Origin: Candidatus Margulisiibacteriota bacterium
Lineage (GTDB): Bacteria; Margulisbacteria; Riflemargulisbacteria; GWF2-35-9
Reading direction: 5' to 3'
NCBI GenBank assembly: GCA_028715625.1
Contig: JAQURL010000019.1
Location: forward strand, 1 to 40,638
DNA: 40,638 nt
Positions within the stretch are counted from its first letter, which is position 1, and each line of letters starts with the position of its first letter. The notes beneath the pieces are model-generated. The model was given only the letters and a program-made list of their open reading frames with translations. It searched no databases and was not told where the DNA came from. This document shows positions 1 to 8,192 of this stretch, piece after piece. Position numbers and translations under genes: made by a program.

Positions 1-117
1 AATTAAATATTCAGGCTGAATTGAAACATCTAATATCCTACATTCCCTATAGGGATATTGCTTAAATCTAATGTTATAGGGCAATATAGGCAAGTTGGTA
101 TAGTGTGGGAAATTAAC

Positions 118-126
118 GCTCCACCA
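118..126 (+). other. Inverted copy of tRNA-Ala 3' end (possible attachment core)
   Basis: GCTCCACCA here equals the last nine bases of the mature tRNA-Ala gene that ends at 15208 on the minus strand. Similarity between the two island ends starts at this motif: the base before it already differs. This suggests that the tRNA tail is part of the mobile unit's end or attachment core. A conventional tRNA integration would leave a direct repeat, whereas this copy is inverted. Confidence 0.6.
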
Positions 127-179
127 TAATTCGAGGACACGCATAATAGGTTTTAGGGTATTGGGTTAGAGTAATAAAT

Positions 180-203
180 CGATATAGCCGTTAGGCTATA
201 TCG
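180..203 (-). terminator. Hairpin downstream of left recombinase
   Basis: Perfect 10-bp arms (CGATATAGCC and GGCTATATCG) with a 4-base loop lie 86 bases after the recombinase stop. On the transcribed strand the stem is followed by the T-rich ATTTATTA. An identical hairpin sits at 15131-15154. It could be an intrinsic terminator or a recombinase recognition structure. Confidence 0.5.
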
Positions 204-288
204 AACCCGCGAATGATGGTTTTTTCGTTAAAAATGCTGATATTTTCGATATATGTCCTTTCTGTTGCTTAATACCCCAATCATGTAT

Positions 289-1845
289 TTATATCCCTGC
301 CCTGAGGTTCCCGAAGGGAAAAATTTCATTGTCCGGCAACATTGTGAATTGAAATTCCAGAGTATCTTTGGAACACCTGATTTGTTCTATGATCTTGGAT
401 AGGGCTAGCCTGTGAGTATGAATGTTTTCAAACGGATAACCTGACCGATAGACGATAAACTGTTTTTTGACCTCAGCAATAGGCAATAATTTACTTTTGA
501 TTTGATTGCCGGTCAGCTGTTCTTTGGTTATTGCCGCTTTAAGTTGTTTTTCTTCGGTTTCCATTTCATTAATTTTGGTATTGATAAGTTCTCGTTCCTT
601 GCTCAGGAACTGGCTGGAAAGCAAGGTATCCAGATATTTGTCCTTCTTGATTTTCAACTGACTGAACAGGCTTTCCAGATGGCGCAAGGATTTATCGTGT
701 TCGGCGATCTGCGTCATGATCTGTTCATTGTGTTTGAGCAATTTGTTTTCTATATATCTGAAATTCTTTTCCTCTGATAGAGAAAGGATAATTTCCGTTA
801 CTCTGGCTTCCAGCCTGTTAAGGCTGAAATACGACTGGGGGCAAGTTTTGCCGTTATCCTTTGAGCCTGTACAACGGTAATAGAAAAACTTTTTCTTGTG
901 CCTGTTCACGGTGTGGCTGGGGGCTAGGGGGGAGCCACACCGTGAACAGAATACCTTTTTAGCTAGAATGGCGTTTGTAGTGTTCTTGGCTTTGGTGTAG
1001 GTCTTTGATTTAAAAATTTGCTGAACCTTTTCAAACGTAGTTGGTGTAATAATGGGTTGATGAATACCATTGTAGACATGCCCGCCCCAGGTAATTTTTC
1101 CGATATAGGCTTCCTGTTGAAGCATTTTCTGGATTTGTCGTTCATCCCAGCGTTTCCCGTTTCTGTATGGAAAGCCGTTTTCATTCAGATAGTGCATAAC
1201 TGCCACTGTTGAACGGGTTTCCAGAAACTTCTGAAAGATGGTTTCTACTATTTGTTTTTCTTTGGGGTACGGAACCAGTTCTTTTTCTACAATTGAATAG
1301 CCATATAATCTGCGTCCGCCGTTAAAGTGCCCCATGCTGGCCCTGTGCCCCATGACATCCGCTATACGTTCGGAAGTTTGTTCCCGTTCCAGTTGGGCAA
1401 AGACCAGAGCCACCCGTAGCATGGCTTTGCCCATAGCGGTTGTGGTATCAAAACTTTCCTTCAGGGAAATGAATTCAATTTCCTTTTCCTGTAGTAGCTT
1501 CATGAACTGCTCAAAGTCCAGCAAAGACCGGCTGAGCCGGTCCAGCTTCTTGACTACTACTGCGTTAATTTTCTTTTGCTCTACATCTTTAATCAGTTTC
1601 TGATATTCCGGTCGGTTGGTATTGCCGCCAGACTTACCACGTTCAATATAGATATTATGTATCTGATAATTGCGGTAATCGCAAAACTTCTTTAATTCAC
1701 TTTCCTGCTCTTCCAGCGAATCGCCTTCATTGGCCTGCCGTTCTGTGGAAACACGGATATATAATGATACTTTAAACCCCTCCGCCTGCGGCACCTCCCC
1801 TTGATAAGGGGAGGAAACCTGTTTATTGTTTTTACTTTTACTCAC
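289..1845 (-). CDS. Large serine recombinase (left copy)
   Basis: This 518-residue site-specific recombinase would cut and rejoin DNA through a serine-DNA intermediate. The resolvase domain spans about 24-165 with catalytic S33 in YIRVST. A 'Recombinase' domain follows at about 190-290. A zinc ribbon at about 300-345 has the CSRC, YYRC and KTC cysteines, and a coiled coil covers about 365-445. It starts with GTG overlapping the SLOG stop (GTGA), so the two genes are translationally coupled. The N-terminal peptide SSPYQGEVPQAEG is encoded by a palindromic repeat absent from the right copy, and the C-terminus (FPFGNLRAGI) also differs. Outside those patches it is about 97% identical to the gene at 13569-15053. 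It is transcribed toward the island's outer edge. Confidence 0.95.
   Translation of the reverse strand: MSKSKNNKQVSSPYQGEVPQAEGFKVSLYIRVSTERQANEGDSLEEQESELKKFCDYRNYQIHNIYIERGKSGGNTNRPEYQKLIKDVEQKKINAVVVKKLDRLSRSLLDFEQFMKLLQEKEIEFISLKESFDTTTAMGKAMLRVALVFAQLEREQTSERIADVMGHRASMGHFNGGRRLYGYSIVEKELVPYPKEKQIVETIFQKFLETRSTVAVMHYLNENGFPYRNGKRWDERQIQKMLQQEAYIGKITWGGHVYNGIHQPIITPTTFEKVQQIFKSKTYTKAKNTTNAILAKKVFCSRCGSPLAPSHTVNRHKKKFFYYRCTGSKDNGKTCPQSYFSLNRLEARVTEIILSLSEEKNFRYIENKLLKHNEQIMTQIAEHDKSLRHLESLFSQLKIKKDKYLDTLLSSQFLSKERELINTKINEMETEEKQLKAAITKEQLTGNQIKSKLLPIAEVKKQFIVYRSGYPFENIHTHRLALSKIIEQIRCSKDTLEFQFTMLPDNEIFPFGNLRAGI
902..949. repeat. 17-bp perfect palindrome inside recombinase zinc ribbon
   Basis: Arms CTGTTCACGGTGTGGCT (902-918) and its exact complement (933-949) flank a 14-base loop made almost only of G and C. 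The structure lies in the codons for the zinc-ribbon segment FCSRCGSPLAPSHTVNR. It is conserved without change in the right recombinase copy (14408-14455). Confidence 0.9.
1777..1814. repeat. In-frame palindromic repeat insertion in recombinase N-terminus
   Basis: About 38 bases present only in the left copy. They contain the palindrome CCTCCCCTT / AAGGGGAGG around GAT (1794-1814) and a GC-rich tail. The insertion keeps the reading frame and adds about 13 residues just before the catalytic domain. It resembles the Rickettsia palindromic element type of protein-tolerated repeat, by structure and not by sequence match. Confidence 0.75.
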
Positions 1846-2432
1846 TTTAAATACACCGCCTTATACGCATTTTCCCAACAGCCGCCGCACTTGAGCGGCT
1901 TCCACTTGATGTTTTTGAACTCCGGTAACGCAGTATCGATACAAAAGATAACTACGGGTAAATGCTCGGCTAAAGCCTTGCGGATAGTGAAAAGCGTGCC
2001 TCGACTTTCGCCGTAGAGAAAGGCAACTATGCCGGATACAGCTTCTATAAGCCGCAGATTGCGCTGTAGCAAACCTGTGCGCACAATGGCATATTCTTCC
2101 TTGCCCTGTAACCCGCCCCATATAATAGAACCGCCATACTCCTTGAACTGGCGAGTAAGGGCACGGACTTTGACGGGGAAACCTTCGTAAGTACTCCACG
2201 GGCTGTATAGCGTGCCTTTGTCGGCTTCGCCGACATGCACCAGATAGGCCAGACAATATTCGTCTGTGCCAACGGCTCCACCGCTGGCTATGTGGAACTT
2301 GCGTTTAAGCAGGTCTTCCACTACTGCGCCTACCTGCTCAGCGTTGCCAACAGGCAAGCTCCTTGAACCTATGACCCCCACTACGCCCTTTGGGCTTCGC
2401 GGGGCAAGCCCTATTTGCTTTTTTTCTTCCAT
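1842..2432 (-). CDS. SLOG/DprA-like Rossmann protein (left copy)
   Basis: This 196-residue protein has a Rossmann nucleotide-binding fold of the SLOG superfamily. The opening strand and loop GVIGSRSLP and the segment IASGGAVGTDEYCL match the DprA/LOG-type phosphate-binding pattern. It ends with a CGGCW motif. DprA proteins load RecA on single-stranded DNA and other SLOG proteins sense or process nucleotides; which applies here is not known. The strict pairing with a serine recombinase in both copies suggests a helper role in recombination. This copy has an 11-codon in-frame insert (LAPRSPKGVVG region) relative to the 185-residue right copy. Confidence 0.8.
   Translation of the reverse strand: MEEKKQIGLAPRSPKGVVGVIGSRSLPVGNAEQVGAVVEDLLKRKFHIASGGAVGTDEYCLAYLVHVGEADKGTLYSPWSTYEGFPVKVRALTRQFKEYGGSIIWGGLQGKEEYAIVRTGLLQRNLRLIEAVSGIVAFLYGESRGTLFTIRKALAEHLPVVIFCIDTALPEFKNIKWKPLKCGGCWENAYKAVYLK
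2376..2408. repeat. 33-bp in-frame repeat insertion in left SLOG gene
   Basis: These 33 bases are absent from the right copy and add exactly 11 codons near the N-terminus. They form an imperfect palindrome with GCCC and GGGC arms around AAA and flanking CCCC/GGGG blocks. The insertion sits just before the first beta strand of the Rossmann fold, where added residues could be tolerated. Confidence 0.75.
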
Positions 2433-2694
2433 AATGTGCCTCCTTTTGTCTCAGCTTTGGCTGAAACTGTTTCGATGGGGTACGAAAAAACCAGAAAAAA
2501 AGAAGGATGTCAAAGAATTATTTTGAAAAGTTGTTTTACGGGGACTAGACCACAGAATAGATTATATTAAATACATATAAAAATTTGATAACCCTACAAA
2601 ATGGTAAGCTTTAAATTTCTTAAATAAGCTTGCCATATAAAAATAATCAGCAAAACTATCAATAAAGATTAAAAAATATCAGTTAAACCTCAAC

Positions 2695-2723
2695 TTGACC
2701 AAATGCTAAAATTTACTCATTAT
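2695..2723 (+). promoter_or_regulatory. Candidate promoter of defence operon
   Basis: TTGACC (2695-2700), a 17-base spacer and CATTAT (2718-2723) form a sigma-70-like promoter in the AT-rich gap between the left repeat and the XRE gene. It is the best match to consensus I see in that gap. Confidence 0.4.
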
Positions 2724-2758
2724 ATAAAAGGTTTATTAAATTATAAATAATATTTAAC

Positions 2759-2774
2759 TAGTAAAGTTATACTA
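2759..2774. promoter_or_regulatory. Candidate XRE operator
   Basis: The inverted repeat TAGTA-N6-TACTA lies 31 bases upstream of the XRE start codon and downstream of the candidate promoter. This is a plausible autoregulatory site for the adjacent HTH protein. In this AT-rich DNA the match could be chance. Confidence 0.3.
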
Positions 2775-2805
2775 ATAAAAGTATGCAAACAAAAATTAAT
2801 CTTAT

Positions 2806-3009
2806 ATGAATATTGCTAAAAATATTAAAATATTAAGAAAAGAAAAAAAAATGTCGCAAGAAAAACTCTCGAGATTGGCGGATATTTCATTTCCATCATT
2901 AACTAAAATCGAATCTGGAACAACGGAAAATCCAACTGTTAAAACCTTGAAGAAAATAGCCGATGTTTTAGAAGTAACAGTAGATTATTTAATACAAGAG
3001 AATGCTTAA
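2806..3009 (+). CDS. XRE-family HTH regulator
   Basis: This 67-residue protein is almost entirely a Cro/C1-type helix-turn-helix: the region from MSQEKLSRLADIS to the IESGTTENPTVKTL recognition segment is typical. It ends in VTVDYLIQENA, a common end of this fold. No clear ribosome-binding site precedes the ATG. Its TAA is followed at once by the ATG of the DUF4007 gene, so it is the first gene of the operon. It probably controls expression of the modification genes, as small XRE proteins do in many restriction-modification and phosphorothioation loci. Confidence 0.88.
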   Translation: MNIAKNIKILRKEKKMSQEKLSRLADISFPSLTKIESGTTENPTVKTLKKIADVLEVTVDYLIQENA

Positions 3010-3870
3010 ATGACAAACAGTAAGTTATCATTTTCAGGTCATGAAACTTTTAGTTGTAGGCAACACTGGCTAAAAAAAGGCTATGATTTCTTGATAAACG
3101 GAGGAAAATTTTCTAATGAAGATGCCGTAGTCAAGTTAGGCGTTGGGAAAAACATGGTTTTAGCAATGAAATATTGGCTCCAAGCATTTTACGTGTTAGA
3201 TGATAAAGGTGAAATTTCTGAATATGCGAATTATTTTTTTGGCAAGAAAGGGAGAGATCCATATTTAGAAGATATTTTTACGATATGGTTACTTCATTAT
3301 TTAATAATTACTAATAATAGTGCTTCCCTTTATAATATTTTCTTTAAAGAATTTGTAAGTCAGAAAAATGAATTCACAAAATCTGATATTGTTAGTTTTA
3401 CCGATTTATATTGCTCGAAAATGGATTATGTCGTTAATAGTAATAGCTTGATTAGGGATGTAGATGTGTTTATCCAAAATTATGTAAACCCTGAAAATGA
3501 CATTAATAAATTAGATGACATATACAGCAACATCCTTGCCGATTTAAATTTAATTACAGTAGTTGAGAGTAGACATGGGAAGGAATCAATATATAGAGTC
3601 GTGAGAACGGAGCGTCGTGATATCCCTGACGAATTTATTCTGTTTGCAATTTGCGATAAGTTCAACAAAGTCTCAATAGAATTTAAAGAACTGTATGATT
3701 TTCTTGGTGATTTATTATTGATTACGCATGATGGCTTGTTAAATAAAATTAATTCATTGGCTGACAAATATTCGTTCGTTTCATTTGAGGAGCATGCTGG
3801 AATCCGGAATCTTCATCTTAAAAGTATAGTCAATAAGTTTAAGGCCTTAGATATTTATTATGACAAATAG
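3010..3870 (+). CDS. DUF4007 protein, SspB-like
   Basis: This 286-residue protein starts with the DUF4007 hallmarks FSGHETFSCRQHWLKKG (about 7-23) and LGVGKNMV (about 45-52). From memory of the literature, SspB of the SspABCD single-strand phosphorothioation system carries this domain and nicks DNA so that sulfur can be inserted. The gene is followed by an ATPase and a PP-loop sulfurtransferase in the order sspB-sspC-sspD, which supports that reading. It follows the XRE gene without a gap and overlaps the ATPase gene by 11 bases. I see no separate nuclease motif, so the nicking role is inferred from family and order. Confidence 0.85.
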   Translation: MTNSKLSFSGHETFSCRQHWLKKGYDFLINGGKFSNEDAVVKLGVGKNMVLAMKYWLQAFYVLDDKGEISEYANYFFGKKGRDPYLEDIFTIWLLHYLIITNNSASLYNIFFKEFVSQKNEFTKSDIVSFTDLYCSKMDYVVNSNSLIRDVDVFIQNYVNPENDINKLDDIYSNILADLNLITVVESRHGKESIYRVVRTERRDIPDEFILFAICDKFNKVSIEFKELYDFLGDLLLITHDGLLNKINSLADKYSFVSFEEHAGIRNLHLKSIVNKFKALDIYYDK

Positions 3871-6800
3871 ATTTTTACCGTCGATAAATATTTTAAGGGA
3901 TGAAAAGAGCGATATTCAGTATATTCCGACTCAAAATGCAGGCAGTATATACAACCAGATATGGAATAATTACAATTTCGGGGTACACTCTTTTACGATT
4001 ATAGGTTCATACGGCACAGGAAAATCGTCGTTCCTCTTGGCACTAGAGCAAAATCTAAATAGTTTCAAAAAATACTGGGATAAGCCTAACGGCAAATTAA
4101 TAGATAAGCAGTTTTCTTTTATTAAAATTGTGGGCAAATACGAATCAATAATCGGTTCGTTCTGTAACATTCTATCAATTGATGAAAAAAGCTCTTCGGA
4201 AGAAATTCTTAATAAAATAAGTCAATTATATGCTGACTATGAGAAAAAAAACGTTTGCTTAGTTATAATAATTGATGAATTTGGAAAGTTTCTGGAATAT
4301 GCAGCTGTAAATAACCCAGAAAAAGAACTATATTTTATCCAATTATTGGCAGAGTTTATAAACGATTCAAATAAAAACTCTATTTTAATTTTAACCTTAC
4401 ATCAAAATTTTTCTGCATATGCATGGAAATTAAAAAAACATCAAAAAAATGAATGGGAGAAAGTGAGAGGACGATTAAAGGAAATTCCATTTATTGAACC
4501 ATTAGAACAACTTCTTTGCTTGGCTGCCAAACATTTAAAAGGTTCAGACACATTAAAAATAAGTGATTCAGAATTTGAACATTTCAAAGAGAAAGTGAGT
4601 AAAGCTCGGGTTCTCCCTTTTAGAACGGATATTGATAATGAAATCCTAAAAAATCTTTTCCCATTAGACATTCTTTCTGCCGCAATACTTACTAAAGCCT
4701 TACAATTTTATGGGCAAAATGAAAGATCGTTGTTCTCTTTTCTGAAATCAGATGAACATTTCGGACTAAATGATTTTAATTCCCAGGATCGGGCCTATTT
4801 TAGTCTTGATAAAGTATATAATTATCTTTGGTACAACTTCCATACTTTACTAGCTACAAAAAATAATCCTCATTTTTCTATGTGGTTTTCAATTCAAGGT
4901 GCCTTGGAACGAGTCGAGAACAGCTTGCCAACTGTTTATTTGGGTTTGGGTACTAAACTAGTAAAAACAATTGGATTGTTAAACATATTTTCACCAAAAT
5001 CAGCATTAATAAATAGAGAATTCTTTCTCGATTATTTTAAATATATTTTTAAAACACCTGATGATGATATAAAAGAAGTGTTAATTCTTCTGGAAAACAA
5101 AAAAATTATTAGGTTTTTGAACTATAGAGAAAGCTATATACTTTTTGAGGGAACCGATATCGATATAGAACTGGAATTAGATAAAGCATCCTCGAAGATA
5201 ACGCCTACGATTGATTTGATCCCTTCCTTGAAACAATATTTTAATTTTCCAATATATACGGCAAAAGCCCATTTTATTGAAAAAGGTACGCCAAGATATT
5301 TTTATAATATTATTTCTCAATATCCAGTAACGATAATAGAGGACAGCAACTTTGATGGCATGATAAATTTCATTTTTCCCGAAGATCTCGATGAAAATAT
5401 CCTAATTAATGAATCCAAAAAAACAAACGCCCCAATTGTATTTGTTATTTATAAAAATATAAACGATATACAAGATATCCTTTTTGAAATTGATAAAATT
5501 AACTTTGTTAAAAGCAAAAATTCTGAAGATAGAGTTGCCGTCAGAGAGTTGGATGAAATTTTGAACAATCAAGTTTATGAATTAAATAGCAACTTATATG
5601 ACCAGCTATTTAACGAAAGAATTGTAATCTGGATTTTCAAGGGCAAGAAGGTTAATATAAAATCCAAAACTGAACTGAATAAATTTTTGTCTTCAATTTG
5701 CGATGAAACCTACAGCAAAACCCCTGTATTTAAGAATGAATTGATAAATCGACTTAAGCTAAGTTCTTCCATATCAACAGCTCGAAAGAAGTTCTGGAAA
5801 TCTCTTGTAAACAATTGGACGGTGGAGGATTTGAATTTTCCCAGGAAAGTCTTTCCTCCTGAAAAGACAATTTACTTGAGCTTATTAAAAGATACTGGAA
5901 TTCATAGGAAAATAACATCGGAGCGCCATTATGTTTTAGATGAACCCCAAGAAAAATCATTTCGAGAACTATGGGATGCATGTGAAAATTTTTTAGAAGG
6001 CACAAAAAACAACAAGAAGCCTTTGATAGAGCTAATCAACATCTTAAAAAATAGTCCATATGGTATTAAAGATGGTTTTTTAACATTCTGGATACCAATA
6101 TTCTTGTTTATTCGTAGAGAAGAATATGCGCTTTTCGAGAGCTCTCAGTTTATTCCCGAATTAACCGAATCATATTTCGAGTTAATAGTGAAAAGACCAC
6201 AGTCTTTTTTTGTTAAAAAATTTAATATTGAAGGGATTAGAGATGAACTCCTAATCAAATATCGCAATATTCTTTCCGAGAAACATACAAAGAGTAAATT
6301 AATAAAATCAAACTTTATTACCGCCATAAAACCATTTTTAGCCTTATATAAGAGTTTGCCTGAATATACCCTTAAAAGCCATCAAATATCGGATGAGGCA
6401 AAAAATCTCCTGCAGGCAATAGGAAATTCAACGGACCCAGAAGATTCATTTTTTGAGTTATTTCCCCATGCATTCGGATACAACATCAATGAGTTGAACG
6501 AATCTAAAGAAAAGCTTGAAGCATACATTTTGAAGCTTCGAAATGTTGTCCTGGAACTCCGAACTAATTATGATAATCTTGTTGAACGAATGGAGTCTAT
6601 TTTCATTAAGCAATTAGGATTAGATAATGAGGAATATGACGACTATGTCTTAAAAATAAAAAATGAGTATATCCAATTATCGGACAAAGTTATTCCCCAA
6701 TACTTAAGACCGCTTTATCAACGGCTAACAAATATTTCAATGGGGAAAAACGATTGGTTTAATTCGCTTGCAGCATCAATTTATGGTAAACCACTTAATA

Positions 6801-7102
6801 TTATTAACGATAGCGAGGAAGATCTTGTACAAAAAAAATTAATTGAACGATTAAAGGAACTGGAAAATATTAGAAAAGTTGAAACTTTATCGACGAATTT
6901 AGAACAGAACGTTTTGAAAATAGATTTAACATCCAGTGGGAGTGGAATGACTTCAAATATTATAAGTCTTCCATGGGAATCTGATGCTGAGAGCCAGAAA
7001 CTACAGGATAGGATATCCAAAATATTAACTAATGATTCCAAAAAGAACGCCATAGTTCTAATCAGTATATTAAAAAAGGAATTACAGCATGAAAAAGATT
7101 AG
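3860..7102 (+). CDS. Large P-loop ATPase of modification operon, SspC position
   Basis: This 1080-residue protein has a Walker A motif GSYGTGKSS at 49-57, Walker B VCLVIIIDE at 132-140 and a following LILTLHQNF strand. This is the layout of AAA/STAND-like NTPases common in defence islands. The rest is helical with no recognised domain; 935-975 may form a coiled coil. It overlaps both neighbours (11 and 14 bases), so all three proteins are probably made together. In Ssp systems the P-loop ATPase SspC acts with SspB and SspD in modification. It may fill that role here, replacing DndD of classical dnd loci. No DndD-type SMC hinge is visible. Confidence 0.82.
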   Translation: MTNRFLPSINILRDEKSDIQYIPTQNAGSIYNQIWNNYNFGVHSFTIIGSYGTGKSSFLLALEQNLNSFKKYWDKPNGKLIDKQFSFIKIVGKYESIIGSFCNILSIDEKSSSEEILNKISQLYADYEKKNVCLVIIIDEFGKFLEYAAVNNPEKELYFIQLLAEFINDSNKNSILILTLHQNFSAYAWKLKKHQKNEWEKVRGRLKEIPFIEPLEQLLCLAAKHLKGSDTLKISDSEFEHFKEKVSKARVLPFRTDIDNEILKNLFPLDILSAAILTKALQFYGQNERSLFSFLKSDEHFGLNDFNSQDRAYFSLDKVYNYLWYNFHTLLATKNNPHFSMWFSIQGALERVENSLPTVYLGLGTKLVKTIGLLNIFSPKSALINREFFLDYFKYIFKTPDDDIKEVLILLENKKIIRFLNYRESYILFEGTDIDIELELDKASSKITPTIDLIPSLKQYFNFPIYTAKAHFIEKGTPRYFYNIISQYPVTIIEDSNFDGMINFIFPEDLDENILINESKKTNAPIVFVIYKNINDIQDILFEIDKINFVKSKNSEDRVAVRELDEILNNQVYELNSNLYDQLFNERIVIWIFKGKKVNIKSKTELNKFLSSICDETYSKTPVFKNELINRLKLSSSISTARKKFWKSLVNNWTVEDLNFPRKVFPPEKTIYLSLLKDTGIHRKITSERHYVLDEPQEKSFRELWDACENFLEGTKNNKKPLIELINILKNSPYGIKDGFLTFWIPIFLFIRREEYALFESSQFIPELTESYFELIVKRPQSFFVKKFNIEGIRDELLIKYRNILSEKHTKSKLIKSNFITAIKPFLALYKSLPEYTLKSHQISDEAKNLLQAIGNSTDPEDSFFELFPHAFGYNINELNESKEKLEAYILKLRNVVLELRTNYDNLVERMESIFIKQLGLDNEEYDDYVLKIKNEYIQLSDKVIPQYLRPLYQRLTNISMGKNDWFNSLAASIYGKPLNIINDSEEDLVQKKLIERLKELENIRKVETLSTNLEQNVLKIDLTSSGSGMTSNIISLPWESDAESQKLQDRISKILTNDSKKNAIVLISILKKELQHEKD

Positions 7103-8192
7103 ACATGTTTTAGGCATATCTGGCGGCAAAGACAGTACTGCTTTGGCTATTTTCTTGAAACAAAAATTTCCGGAGTTAGATATTGAGTATTATTTCTGTG
7201 ATACAGGTGAAGAACTAAACGAGACTTATCAGATAATTGAAAACTTAGAGGTGTATTTAGGTAAAAAGATTATTCGATTGAAGGCTGCTGCCGATACTCA
7301 CCATTCTCCATTTGAGTACTATCTTAAAATGTATAATGGGTTTCTGCCGTCAGCAAATGCAAGGTGGTGCACCAAAAACTTAAAATTGATTCCTTTTGAA
7401 CAATTCGTTGCTGATGACCCTGTTGTTTCTTACGTTGGAATAAGGGAAGATGAAAATCGTGAAGCATACATTTCCAAGAAAAAAAATATTCAATCTATTT
7501 TCCCGTTTAGAAAAAACATATGGAGTGTTGATGTAATTCGGCATGTTCTTTCTGAAAGCCAAGAAAATTACATGCTTGAGCTCTATAGAGATCATTTAAA
7601 TATGAATCAATTTATAAAAGTGGAGAACATAATAAAAAGGCCCATGTCCTTTGACTTCAATTTTGAAAAAAAACTTTTAACTTTATTGGAATGTGGTCTT
7701 ATTGAATTTAATAACGTTGTTTTTGCATTACTCAAAAACACACCTTATCCATTAGGGCGGCTGGAATCCTTCCCATTATTGAGTAAAACAGAAACGTTTG
7801 GCATCCAAGATGTATTTAATTCGCTAAAGGATAGCGGCATAGGGTTGCCAGAATATTATAAAAAAATCCCAATATCCTCATGTAGCTTAGAGGGTGTTTA
7901 TAATAGAAGTCGTTCGGGCTGTTATTTTTGCTTTTTTCAACAAAAAATAGAATGGGTTTGGCTTTATGAACAACACCCAAGTCTTTTTCAGAAAGCTTTG
8001 TCTTTTGAGAAAGAAGGGTATTCCTGGATGGATAACGAGCGTCTAGAAGAATTGATTAAGCCGGAGAGAATTAGACAAATAAAGAATGATTATTTGAAAA
8101 AGAATAATAATCTGAAATATTCTTCACCGTTTCTATTGGACATCTTACAAGAAGATGATGAAGTTAAAGCATGCGCTGCTTGCGCCATTTAA
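7089..8192 (+). CDS. PP-loop sulfurtransferase, DndC/SspD-like
   Basis: This 367-residue enzyme of the PAPS-reductase/ATP-pyrophosphatase family has the PP-loop SGGKDS at 11-16, WCTKNLK at 93-99 and GIREDENR at 118-125. Cysteines C94, C265, C278 and C281 (the last two in SGCYFCFF) are candidate 4Fe-4S ligands, as in DndC. The tail ends with CAACAI. In phosphorothioation such enzymes activate the DNA backbone with ATP and transfer sulfur from a cysteine desulfurase. No desulfurase gene is in the window, so a host IscS-type enzyme would have to supply sulfur. The gene overlaps the ATPase gene by 14 bases, and its stop codon interlocks with that of the convergent DGQHR gene. Confidence 0.9.
   Translation: MKKIRHVLGISGGKDSTALAIFLKQKFPELDIEYYFCDTGEELNETYQIIENLEVYLGKKIIRLKAAADTHHSPFEYYLKMYNGFLPSANARWCTKNLKLIPFEQFVADDPVVSYVGIREDENREAYISKKKNIQSIFPFRKNIWSVDVIRHVLSESQENYMLELYRDHLNMNQFIKVENIIKRPMSFDFNFEKKLLTLLECGLIEFNNVVFALLKNTPYPLGRLESFPLLSKTETFGIQDVFNSLKDSGIGLPEYYKKIPISSCSLEGVYNRSRSGCYFCFFQQKIEWVWLYEQHPSLFQKALSFEKEGYSWMDNERLEELIKPERIRQIKNDYLKKNNNLKYSSPFLLDILQEDDEVKACAACAI

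Larger units (their letters stand above)
118..2562 (+). repeat. Left long inverted repeat of composite island
   Basis: This 2.4 kb segment is the reverse complement, with scattered differences, of 12841-15216. It contains the minus-strand SLOG and serine recombinase genes plus about 170 bases beyond the recombinase stop. Its outer edge starts with GCTCCACCA, the inverted copy of the tRNA-Ala 3' end; its inner edge is CCACAGAATAGAT, after which the two arms diverge. The two copies differ at many third-codon positions and by three small insertions in this copy, so they are old copies rather than an assembly duplication. Confidence 0.95.

Noticed and set aside
78-126. tRNA-like stretch at the left edge (AGTTGGTA D-loop word, CCACCA end)
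   Set aside because: The possible acceptor ends do not pair and no anticodon or T-arm can be folded. Only the 9-base tail match to tRNA-Ala is secure.
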